14,540 bases of DNA from positions 1 through 14,540 of the forward strand of contig JBDQGY010000101.1 of the NCBI GenBank assembly GCA_040265175.1, given 5' to 3'. The translations under genes and the position numbers were made by a program. The notes below the pieces were generated by a model, which saw only the letters and a list, made by a program, of their open reading frames with translations, made no database searches and was not told where the DNA came from. Position 1 is the stretch's first letter. The number at the start of each line of letters is the position of its first letter. Shown here in pieces: positions 1-7,300 of the stretch. Source of the stretch: JAAZXR01 sp040265175 (lineage in GTDB: Bacteria; Myxococcota_A; Polyangia; Nannocystales; Nannocystaceae).

Positions 1-34
1 GTATCTCAGCGCGGCAGACCGAGACCAGGTCGTG

Positions 35-229
35 TCAGACACGGTGCTCGCCGACCTGACAACACTGCAGCACGCTCTCAACAAAGTGGGGCTGGGCGAG
101 GACAACCTGCCAACGACGCTCTCGGAGCGCGGTGATCTGGGCGGCACGTTGCCGCTCGAGCTCTGCCGGCATGACGTCGCAGTCTGCGAGATTTTTGAGG
201 TACACGTCGAAAGAGTTGCTGTTGTGCAT
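35..229 (-). CDS. Short ORF resembling the N-terminus of a sigma-70-family factor, ended by TGA
   Basis: A 64-residue reading frame. The start at 229 is chosen because an AGGAG ribosome-binding site lies 7 nt upstream and a good promoter predicts transcription from about 294. The longer in-frame ATG at 298 would lie upstream of that transcript start. The product opens with a short polar segment, then a YLKNLADCDVMP stretch, then a helix rich in Glu, Arg and Gln leading to RRWQVVLAQPHFVESVL. This pattern recalls region 1.2 of primary or alternative sigma-70 factors (YL.E, then an E/R-rich helix, then a W..LL..P.F motif). A normal sigma factor would continue for 200-500 more residues, but a TGA at 37-35 closes the frame. 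The next 11 codons to the window edge are open in the same frame. It could be a pseudogene remnant, a sequencing error in an intact gene, or a genuine small protein. The family assignment is by eye and tentative. Confidence 0.42.
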   Translation of the reverse strand: MHNSNSFDVYLKNLADCDVMPAELERQRAAQITALRERRWQVVLAQPHFVESVLQCCQVGEHRV

Positions 230-236
230 GGTGTTT

Positions 237-241
237 CTCCT
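237..241 (-). promoter_or_regulatory. Ribosome-binding site AGGAG that decides the start at 229
   Basis: On the minus strand AGGAG lies 7 nt before the ATG at 229-227, which is close to ideal spacing. It is one of the best Shine-Dalgarno sites in the window and argues that translation really starts here, even though the frame closes after 64 codons. Confidence 0.6.
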
Positions 242-300
242 AGTTGCTGTGTTTAGGCTTTGGACCTCGTTTCCAAGGTTCGTTCGCCACTTGCTCAAAC

Positions 301-330
301 GTTATACGGCCTGCGTCTTTGGTGTGTCAA
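301..330 (-). promoter_or_regulatory. Predicted sigma-70-type promoter for the sigma-like ORF
   Basis: On the minus strand a perfect -35 box TTGACA (330-325) and a -10 box TATAAC (306-301, five of six consensus bases) are separated by 18 bp. Transcription would begin near 294, giving a 5' leader of about 65 nt before the AGGAG site and ATG at 229. The promoter lies in an AT-richer gap downstream of the kinase gene, so the small ORF probably has its own transcript rather than reading through from the two-component operon. Confidence 0.55.
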
Positions 331-369
331 TAGAATGTTGCAGGTTGTCCAAGCTTCATCAAAACCTGG

Positions 370-379
370 ACAGATCTGT
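370..379. repeat. 10-bp perfect palindrome ACAGATCTGT
   Basis: A perfect dyad about 40 bp upstream of the -35 box of the minus-strand promoter at 301-330. The size and place would suit a dimeric regulator, but a 10-bp palindrome can also arise by chance and no known operator is recognised. Confidence 0.25.
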
Positions 380-393
380 TTTTGGACCTAAAA

Positions 394-413
394 TATGCAT
401 TGATTCTATGCAT
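394..413. repeat. Paired TATGCAT sites, 13-bp period
   Basis: TATGCAT occurs at 394-400 and again at 407-413. Each includes the self-complementary hexamer ATGCAT. The two copies lie 64-83 bp upstream of the -35 box of the promoter at 301-330. A repeat of identical palindromic half-sites at a fixed short distance is a pattern seen in operators, but no specific regulator is recognised. Confidence 0.3.
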
Positions 414-479
414 TTAGATTTCCTCCTGGCTGTTCATAGTCTCAGCTCAAGTCCGACAAAAGCGTCTTTCGCGCGAACA

Positions 480-496
480 TTGGAAAAAATTTCCAA
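480..496. repeat. AT-rich inverted repeat TTGGAAA-N3-TTTCCAA
   Basis: Seven perfectly paired bases flank a 3-bp AAA centre. It lies about 115 bp downstream of the kinase stop and 150 bp upstream of the -35 box at 330. It could be a protein-binding dyad or a weak hairpin at the 3' end of the two-component transcript. The stem is too AT-rich for a convincing intrinsic terminator. Confidence 0.3.
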
Positions 497-609
497 CGAA
501 GGATCGGTCCTGAGGGTGCAAACCTTGAACAAGTAGCTCCAGGAGGATCCACCAATGACCGTGAGCGGTCGATAGAGGCGGTTTGAACTTCGGCGAGCCG
601 TTCGCCTGC

Positions 610-2517
610 TTAGACGACCGTAGGACGACCCGACGAAGGCTGCTCGAGCGCTGGGACGCTGTCGGCGCGTTCCTCCGACGGGGCCGGGGCTGCAGCAACG
701 GGGGGCAAAGACACCCAAAACCTGCTGCCACGGGGCTCGTTTGCGACGACTCCGACGCTCCCGTCCATGGCCTCCACAAGATGTTTCACGATGGCGAGAC
801 CGAGACCCGTGCCGCCCATTTCGCGAGACCGCCCTGGGTCTACCCGGTAAAAGCGCTCGAAGATCCGCGGGCGATGGATGGGCTCGATACCTGGCCCGTC
901 GTCTGCGAATTCCAACAGCACGCGATCCTCATGCATCTTCGCGGAGATGACGAGGCTGCACTCTTCGGTCGCATATTTTACCGCGTTCTCGGTCAGGTTC
1001 ACCATCACCTGCTCGAGCGCTTTGGCGTCAACCATGGCGGCGAGGTCCTCAGGGATTTCACAGGCGAGGGTCATCCGCTTCTTGGACGCCTTCTGCTCGA
1101 CCGCTTCCATGGAGCTACGTGCGAGCAGTGCGAGCTTGGTGCACTGCGGAGTAATAGGGTACTTGCCTACCTCGATCTTTGAGATGTCGAGAAGATCGGT
1201 GATGAGTCGGCCGAGGCGGTCCGCGTGACGTAGGAGGGCCTCGATGAATCGCCTCTCTTGCGACGAGCGGTCGCTCTCCACGGAGAGCAGCGTCTCCGCG
1301 TTCGCGCGGATGATGCTGACGGGGGTGCGGAGCTCGTGCGAGACATTGGCGACGAAGTCACGCCGAATTGTCTCGAGGCGTCGGATCTCGGTCACATCGT
1401 GCATGACAATGACCCTGCCGCCATCGGACTGGATGGTCGCGCGGGCGTGCACAGTTCGTCGTGGAGCATTGGCAGATGGGCCGAGCGTGTCCTCCACCGG
1501 CGCCGCTACAGCGAATTCCACCGTCGTTGATTCGTCGATCCGCGCGCCACCAAGCTGCCGAATCTCCTCGACGGTTGTGAGTTGCTGCAGGCTCTTGCCG
1601 TGGACATCATCATCGAGACCGAGGAGCGAACGTGCAGCACGATTCGCGAGCGAAACCCGGCCTTCAGCATCGAGGGCGAGAACACCTTCTTGCATGCTCT
1701 CAAGGACAACTTGAAATCGGTCTCTTTCATCTGCGAGAACGTTCATGGCTTTTTCCAAATCTTCCGAGACTTGGAGAAAGGAGCGGGACGTGCCGCTCAG
1801 AGAGGTCTCTGTATCGACTGGTTGCGCCCCGGCGCGCGTCCCAAGCGGCGAGGCGCGGAGCGCTGCGGTCGCGAGAATGTCACTGAACCTGCGCGAGAAA
1901 ATAGCGGAGGCGAGCGTTCCTGCGATGCCCAAGGGGATCAACGTTAGGAGCCCTGCGAAGAGGAGCACATACCGCAGCGTGAGGATTTGTTCGTCAAGCT
2001 CGCTGAGCGGCCGCGCCACTCGAATCACCATCCGCGACGAGGGCGCGCTCTGAGGCGCGTAGCTTCGGGCGAGATACAGCATGTCGCGCTCGATCGTCGC
2101 GGAGTAGCGCGTGGACGAGGCTTCTCCCGTCGCCAACGCTCCTCGCACTTCCGGCCGGTTGGCGTGGTTGTCAATGGTGCGCAGTTCCTCGCCGTCGAGG
2201 GAGGAGTCTCCCAGCACGTCTCCATTGCTGTTCATGATGGTGACGCGGGGGCCGATGAGCGGGGAAATGTGATCTGCGAGTTCGTCGACGTGTTCTCGGG
2301 TTGGCGCAGTGAGCCGGGCAGAGAGGATGTCCTCGGTAATCAGCGCCACGCGGTGGAGCTCGCCGGTCGCTTCGGTCTCGAATTGATGGCGAAGGCGCTG
2401 TTCGAGAAACACACCACCGATGATGTCGCCTAATACGACCAACGCGAACGTGATCCCGACCACGAGTCCACGAACGCCGAGCAGTCGGAGGAGTCGCGGC
2501 CCGATCCTCCCACTCAT
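610..2517 (-). CDS. PhoR-like membrane sensor histidine kinase
   Basis: A 635-residue inner-membrane histidine kinase that should phosphorylate the response regulator encoded just upstream. Transmembrane segments lie at about residues 17-38 and 182-207, enclosing an extracytoplasmic sensor region of about 140 residues. A weakly conserved linker in the HAMP position (208-260) leads to a PAS domain (about 265-380). The HisKA motif NVSHELRTP carries the phospho-acceptor His394. The ATPase domain shows the N box NLTENAVKYA (Asn511), the G1 motif DDGPGIEP (540-546), the F box IFERFYRVD and the G2 motif GGTGLGLAI (568-576), so all catalytic boxes are intact. A Pro/Ala-rich tail of about 30 residues (605-635) is extra. 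The start ATG overlaps the regulator stop as ATGA, indicating translational coupling. The domain order matches PhoR, but no phosphate-transport genes are nearby, so the signal is unknown. Confidence 0.93.
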   Translation of the reverse strand: MSGRIGPRLLRLLGVRGLVVGITFALVVLGDIIGGVFLEQRLRHQFETEATGELHRVALITEDILSARLTAPTREHVDELADHISPLIGPRVTIMNSNGDVLGDSSLDGEELRTIDNHANRPEVRGALATGEASSTRYSATIERDMLYLARSYAPQSAPSSRMVIRVARPLSELDEQILTLRYVLLFAGLLTLIPLGIAGTLASAIFSRRFSDILATAALRASPLGTRAGAQPVDTETSLSGTSRSFLQVSEDLEKAMNVLADERDRFQVVLESMQEGVLALDAEGRVSLANRAARSLLGLDDDVHGKSLQQLTTVEEIRQLGGARIDESTTVEFAVAAPVEDTLGPSANAPRRTVHARATIQSDGGRVIVMHDVTEIRRLETIRRDFVANVSHELRTPVSIIRANAETLLSVESDRSSQERRFIEALLRHADRLGRLITDLLDISKIEVGKYPITPQCTKLALLARSSMEAVEQKASKKRMTLACEIPEDLAAMVDAKALEQVMVNLTENAVKYATEECSLVISAKMHEDRVLLEFADDGPGIEPIHRPRIFERFYRVDPGRSREMGGTGLGLAIVKHLVEAMDGSVGVVANEPRGSRFWVSLPPVAAAPAPSEERADSVPALEQPSSGRPTVV

Positions 2518-3209
2518 AGGTCCGTCCGGAATCGGTACCCCACGCCGCGGAGGGTCTCCACATAGCCGCCCGCCGCGCCGAGTTTTTTGCGGAGTCGTGT
2601 CACGTGCGTGTCAACGGTTCGCGTACTCACGCCTGTTTGCATCCCCCAAACATCCGTGAGCAACGCATCACGCGTCTGGACTCTGCCGGATCGCGTCACT
2701 AGCGTGGTGAGGAGTTTGAACTCGAGGGCGGTGAGACGAAGTTCTGCGTCACTCACCCACACCCGGTGTCCGGCCATGTCGATACGCAGCGGGCCGAACT
2801 TGAGCTCGTGGCCTGGTTCGGTTGCTGCGTCCTTGGTGGAACGCCGGAGGACGGCTCGGACGCGCAACATTAACTCCCGGATGGAGAACGGCTTCGTCAC
2901 ATAATCGTCGGCGCCAAGTTCGAGCCCGACGATTCGATCAATCTCATCATCCTTCGCGGTGAGCATGACCACGGGTATGTTTCGAGTCCGCTCCGACTCG
3001 CGCAGTCGGCGACAGACCTCCATCCCCGGAATATCTGGAAGCATCAAATCGAGGAGGACCGCATCTGGAGGCGGTTCGAGAGCAGCCATTTCCAGGGCGG
3101 CGCTTCCAGACAAGGCTCTCCGGCACAAATAACCGTTGTTGCGTAGATTGAACTCAAGGATATCCACTAGATCTTGTTCATCATCAACAATGAGAATCGT
3201 GGCTGGCAT
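2514..3209 (-). CDS. PhoB/OmpR-family response regulator
   Basis: A 231-residue DNA-binding regulator, full length for the OmpR/PhoB family. The receiver domain (residues 1-122) has the acidic pair Asp9-Asp10, the phospho-acceptor Asp54 in the VLLDLMLPD motif, Thr84 in VMLTA and Lys106 in YVTKPF, so it should be phosphorylatable. The C-terminal winged helix (about 135-231) shows LTALEFKLL, the recognition-helix region STRTVDTHVTRLRKKL and the ending ETLRGVGYRF. The start at 3209 is supported by AAGGAG 5 nt upstream. The gene precedes its cognate kinase and overlaps it by 4 bp. It resembles PhoB most closely, but the target genes cannot be inferred and I saw no convincing Pho box in its own upstream region. 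Confidence 0.94.
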   Translation of the reverse strand: MPATILIVDDEQDLVDILEFNLRNNGYLCRRALSGSAALEMAALEPPPDAVLLDLMLPDIPGMEVCRRLRESERTRNIPVVMLTAKDDEIDRIVGLELGADDYVTKPFSIRELMLRVRAVLRRSTKDAATEPGHELKFGPLRIDMAGHRVWVSDAELRLTALEFKLLTTLVTRSGRVQTRDALLTDVWGMQTGVSTRTVDTHVTRLRKKLGAAGGYVETLRGVGYRFRTDL

Positions 3210-3357
3210 GGAGGCTCCTTCTCGCTTTTATGTGTGGCGCCGATGTGACACGAATGCATCATTTCAGGGAAGCCAACAAATGTCGAATCAAAGCGGGCGC
3301 GCGTCGAAGACGACGTGCCGCTGGTCTCATGAATTCATGGGGCTGGCGCGGGCTGCG
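3210..3357. other. 148-bp gap between protease and regulator genes, with a 12-bp palindrome
   Basis: This gap must hold the leader of the two-component operon and any protease terminator. A perfect 12-bp palindrome CATGAATTCATG lies at 3328-3339, just after the protease stop (TAG at 3360-3358). There is no T-run after it, so it is not a classical terminator. No strong -35/-10 pair was found for the regulator. A TGTCAC/CATAAA pair near the start is too weak to claim. Confidence 0.35.
3215..3220 (-). promoter_or_regulatory. Ribosome-binding site AAGGAG of the response regulator
   Basis: AAGGAG on the minus strand lies 5 nt before the ATG at 3209-3207. It fixes the start of the response regulator and shows that this gene is translated independently of the protease upstream. 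Confidence 0.6.
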
Positions 3358-4317
3358 CTACTCACCATGGCGGCGTGAGGGGCTTACCGACCGCGGGGTG
3401 TCTCGCTCGCGCGGGTGAGCCCACAGCCCGAGGAAGAGCAATACAAACACGAGAGGGGTGGAGGCTCGCCCATCTGCCACCTCCGCCGAGCAGCGGCCAC
3501 ATCCTGCGCTCGAATCGGTCTCATGAGAGTCCAACTCCACACAATCACAGGCGGGACAGTCGGGCGTCAGGCTCACGCCCGTCTCGGTCGCCAGCCAGCA
3601 CGCCGCGGCGTAGGGGTTGCCGTAAATCCCCCCTTCACCGCATTCGTATCCGCGCGAGAGGACCCCTGCGAGGGCAGGAACTCCAGCTTCGCCAAGGACG
3701 AGCGCCGGGCCCCCCGAGTCGCCCTGACACGAGTCTTTTCCATCGCTGCCAGCGAAAAACTCCACCCCGGTGTCGCTATGGCCCGTCACCGTTGTCGCGA
3801 CTTGGCGCTTGATTCCCTTCTCATTGTTGTCATCGAGGCCGTAGCCCACAAGCAACACCTCGTCGCCCAAACCGAGCGATTGGTCGTAGGTGGATTGATC
3901 GGTGACGAGGGGAACCGGATCCAAAAAGACTTCGGACACCATGCGAATGTACGCGAAGTCATAGCGGTCAATGCTGCATAGCTCCGGGCAAAAGTCGGGG
4001 TGAACCTTAACTTCGCTCGCCGCGATTTCCCCCTCGGGAGCGTCAAGGCTGTCACCAAACGTGATCGTAACGTCCGCGGCTAGCACTCCCTCTGGGATGC
4101 AATGGGCCGCGGTAAGGACAAGATCGGGTGCCACGAGGGAGCCCGTGCAAAGTAGGGACCCTGCTTGAACACCCACGACGAATGGCCACGCGCCAGGGGC
4201 GACGGGTACCCCACCGACAATCTCAGGACGATTTCCGACGGCTCCAGAGCTGAGGGGAGGCGACGTCGCGAAGAGCAGGGAGAGCAGCGGGGGGCTTATG
4301 ACGCCGAGCGTGGTCAT
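3358..4317 (-). CDS. Trypsin-like (S1) serine protease with MYXO-CTERM-like anchor
   Basis: A predicted secreted chymotrypsin-fold protease of 319 residues from the ATG at 4317. A hydrophobic N-terminal segment (about residues 4-26) precedes the mature-type N-terminus IVGG (33-36). The catalytic triad is visible: His72 in LTAAHC, Asp120 in RYDFAYI and Ser201 in DSCQGDSGGP. Asp195, six residues before the serine, matches trypsin Asp189 and predicts cleavage after Arg or Lys. The C-terminus has a Cys motif (AGCGRCS, Cys273/Cys276), a membrane segment (about 288-300) and an Arg-rich tail. This is the layout of MYXO-CTERM sorting signals, suggesting surface retention. The start at 4317 overlaps the TPR stop as ATGA. 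An in-frame ATG at 4356 would add 13 residues including RRR, giving a better signal-peptide n-region but a 43-bp overlap, and cannot be excluded. Neither start has a clear ribosome-binding site. The residue before IVGG is Glu rather than Arg, so activation may differ from trypsinogen. Confidence 0.9.
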   Translation of the reverse strand: MTTLGVISPPLLSLLFATSPPLSSGAVGNRPEIVGGVPVAPGAWPFVVGVQAGSLLCTGSLVAPDLVLTAAHCIPEGVLAADVTITFGDSLDAPEGEIAASEVKVHPDFCPELCSIDRYDFAYIRMVSEVFLDPVPLVTDQSTYDQSLGLGDEVLLVGYGLDDNNEKGIKRQVATTVTGHSDTGVEFFAGSDGKDSCQGDSGGPALVLGEAGVPALAGVLSRGYECGEGGIYGNPYAAACWLATETGVSLTPDCPACDCVELDSHETDSSAGCGRCSAEVADGRASTPLVFVLLFLGLWAHPRERDTPRSVSPSRRHGE

Positions 4318-7300
4318 GTCGCGGCGCCGTCCGTGCCGGACGTCTTCTCGACGCATCGATACCCGATGGAATTACGCATGGCACAGCAGGCCTTTGACGT
4401 GTGAAACGCGAGCATGCTCTCAAGCTCAGGGTCGCCTCGTTCGTTGTCGGTGAGCGCAGCGGGATGTCCCAACGAGACGAAGGCATCGGACAGCTCAAAC
4501 GTGCGACCCAAGGCGAAACACACGGCTCTACGCTCGGCGAACCGCTGCCACGACGCCGTGTCGAAGGGCTCGTCTGCGCCGGCTTCGAGCACTTTGCCGA
4601 GGGAGCGGCTTAACTTCATGGGGAGGGTCCTCGCGAGGTCTTGTACCAACGGGCGGAGTCCAGCATCTTTGGAGCTCCGGCTTCGGGCGTAGCGAGGGTG
4701 CAAAACCCTGAAGACGGCCCGCAGCACTCGCACTTTGTCTTCCGCTGCCAGTCCCACGAAGATTAAGTCGGGGAGGCGCGTCATGGCGAGGGCTCGCAGC
4801 AGACTGAAGATGACCACGCTACGCTCCGCAGATTCGGCGCGGGGCGCGATCCGAATCAGCGGGGGATGCTGGCACGATACCGTGACGAGCGGACCGTCGG
4901 CGTCGTCTTCGGCGAGCACAAGCACCGCTTTTGTCGCACCAGTCCGCTTGAGCGCAGACGACCAGCACCGCGCAATCTTGGAGTCGTCCACCGCCGAGAT
5001 GCGGTCTGAATCCTCGTAGGCGTGGCTGCTGAGATGCCCGACAAACTCCGTCGCAGCGGCGGCCCACACCTGCTCAAGGACCTCCGGCACGCCTGCACCT
5101 CCAGGCCGAGCCAGATGTGTCGAACTTAGATCTTCCTCGGGCGCAGAGGCACCCTCCAGTTTGATCTGATGGGAATCCAAGAAGGCGCCGCTGTCGGCGT
5201 CGTCTGGATGGAGCGAGAGCAGAACCTCATGGGCTGCGAAGGCGGTCAGGAGGTCGCCACGTTGTTGACTGATCCGCGCGACCGCCCGGAGGCTCTCGGA
5301 GCGAGTCGGGGAGAGCAGCAGAATCTGGTGGTGATTTTCGAGCGCTGGTTGGGGATCCGAACCTGCACCGTCGAGCGCCTCCGCGAGTTTTAGCCGGTGC
5401 TCAAGGCTTACGCGGGAGGAGTCCAGCGCGGTTGCCGATTGAATGGCCAGGGCCACATCTTCCGCGGCAGAAGACTCGCTCGCCCAAAACAGCATGCTGT
5501 CGCATAAGGCGTCTCGCTCATCGGCGGACAAACTCGCGGCGTCGGCCACCGGGAGTCGGTCTCTGAGGACATCGAAACCTTCGTCGGCTCGGCCGAGTGC
5601 GTGCAACGCTCGCAGTTGCAGATGGGTGGCAACTGGAGACTCGGGCTTGATGAGGAGGGCCTTGAGACAGTGTTCAAGCGACACGTCCGCGCGCTCGCTG
5701 CTAGTGGCTTCTGCAGCCGACAGGTGGAGTCGGAATTTGCGGGCCTCGTCCTCACAGGTGTCGATGAGATAGTCGATGCTCTTGAGCGCGGTGGCTACCG
5801 CGTTTTCTTGGAGCGCGAAGGAGGTCGCGGCCTCGACGATATTGTGCAGTTCGACGCGGCTTTCGCCCTGTTCGACCGACGCGGTCAGTTCGCCGATAAG
5901 CTCCTCGAAGACCGCGAGCGTACGGGTGCTGACCCGCTGTAAAATCTCGTCGTCCGCCTCGCCAGCGGCGACCGCGAGTGGGCCCGCCGAGAGCATTTGC
6001 AGCCGCAACTCGTCGCTTGTCTCCGCGTCTGTCGCCAGCTCGCGGAGGGTGTCTGCAGCGGCGAACGCGTCATGAAATCGATCTTTTTGAGACGCCATCT
6101 CCAGCATCTGCTCCAAGGCTGACTCTGCTCGAGGATCGAGTTCAAGGGCGGCTTGGACAAAGGTCATGGCCGGCTCTTCACGCCCGAGTTCCCGTTCAGC
6201 ACGAGCCGCGAGCGCGAGCGTCCGGGCGCAGGTTCGCCGGTCCTGCGCGGCGATCTGTTCGCGGTCACGGCCTTCAAGCCACTGCCGGAGTTGCTCTGCA
6301 CTGGCGACGACATCCTTGTAGCGGCTGGCGTCCATTCGGTTTTGAGCGATGCCAAGCCGCAGCCTCGGATCGTCTGGTTGCTCGCGCAGCGCCGCGGTGA
6401 GCTTGCGGTAGGCTTCGCCGTGCTTCCCGAGGCTCCCGACCACGTCCGAGAACACGAGCAATCCGTCAACCTTAAGTTCAGCGTCAGACTCATCTGGGAG
6501 GAGCTCCATGGCGCGCTCTGCGAAGGGCAAGGCCTCCGCATGTCGGCCGGCGCTCGCGAGGAGTCGGGCGAGGCCGGTCAACGCAGAGAGTTCATTCGGG
6601 TTCGCCTCTAGCGCCCCTTCAAAGCGCTGCCTCGCGCTCGCGAGGTCTCCCGTCGCCGCGAACTCCCGCTCCGCAAGTAAACTGAGGATGCGGGCGATGA
6701 CGGCGTCGGGAACACCTTCGCGGGTGAGGAGATTTTCAAGGTACGCGACGACCTCTTCGGTGCGCCCTTCGGCTTCATAGAGCTTGGCCATCGACTCAGA
6801 GGCCGAGAGGAGGCGGGCGGGACCATCGGTCTCTTGCGAGATCTCGTGTTCGATGACCCGCTCGAGAAGCTCACGGGCCTTCGGCAGGTTCTTCGTTCGG
6901 AACAGGCTGATGCTGCCCGCCTCTAGCCAACTCTCAGCATCCTCCGCCTCGGAGAGGACCGCGATCAACATCTCGAGGTCGTCGAAGGCGCGAGCGATAG
7001 CCGTGCGTGCTCGGCGGAGGTCGTTCTTGGAGTCGTGCGCCTGCTCGAGATCTTCGAGTTGGCGGAACGCCTCGGCCTTGTCTCGCCGCTGCTGCGCGGC
7101 GAAGTTAACGAGGCGAAGTCCGATGGTGAGATGAGCGGAGGTGCCCGAGTCGAGGGTCCCTAGCCGAGCGCGCAGGGTCTGCTCTGCCTCATCTAGATTT
7201 CGCTGTTTGACCCAGTACTCCACCAAGCGTAGGCGGGTGGCGTCGTCCTCGTTGTCGAGGGCGAGAATCTCTTGCGCAGCGCTTGCCCACTCGTCTCGCT

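Larger units (their letters stand above)
230..609. other. 380-bp AT-richer intergenic stretch with promoter and palindromes
   Basis: No convincing gene is present between the kinase stop at 610 and the sigma-like start at 229. The stretch is visibly richer in A and T than its flanks. It contains the promoter at 301-330, a 10-bp palindrome ACAGATCTGT (370-379), two ATGCAT palindromes 13 bp apart (394-413), and the inverted repeat TTGGAAA-AAA-TTTCCAA (480-496). Long open frames across it (for example 132-536 on the plus strand) show no recognisable protein features. I see no GC-rich hairpin followed by a T-run that would make a clear terminator for the kinase operon. Confidence 0.5.

Noticed and set aside
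132..536. 134-residue plus-strand frame with a hydrophobic stretch
   Set aside because: It crosses the minus-strand promoter and the sigma-like ORF, has no ribosome-binding site of note, and resembles no known family.
556..569. GACCG-TGAG-CGGTC as terminator of the kinase gene
   Set aside because: Only five base pairs and no T-run on the minus strand, so it does not meet the criteria for an intrinsic terminator.
583..1182. 199-residue frame on the plus strand
   Set aside because: It is antisense to the conserved HisKA/HATPase region of the kinase and has no recognisable domain.
2514..4317. ATGA overlaps as frameshift sites or errors
   Set aside because: Both overlaps join complete genes with intact domains and are ordinary translational-coupling junctions.
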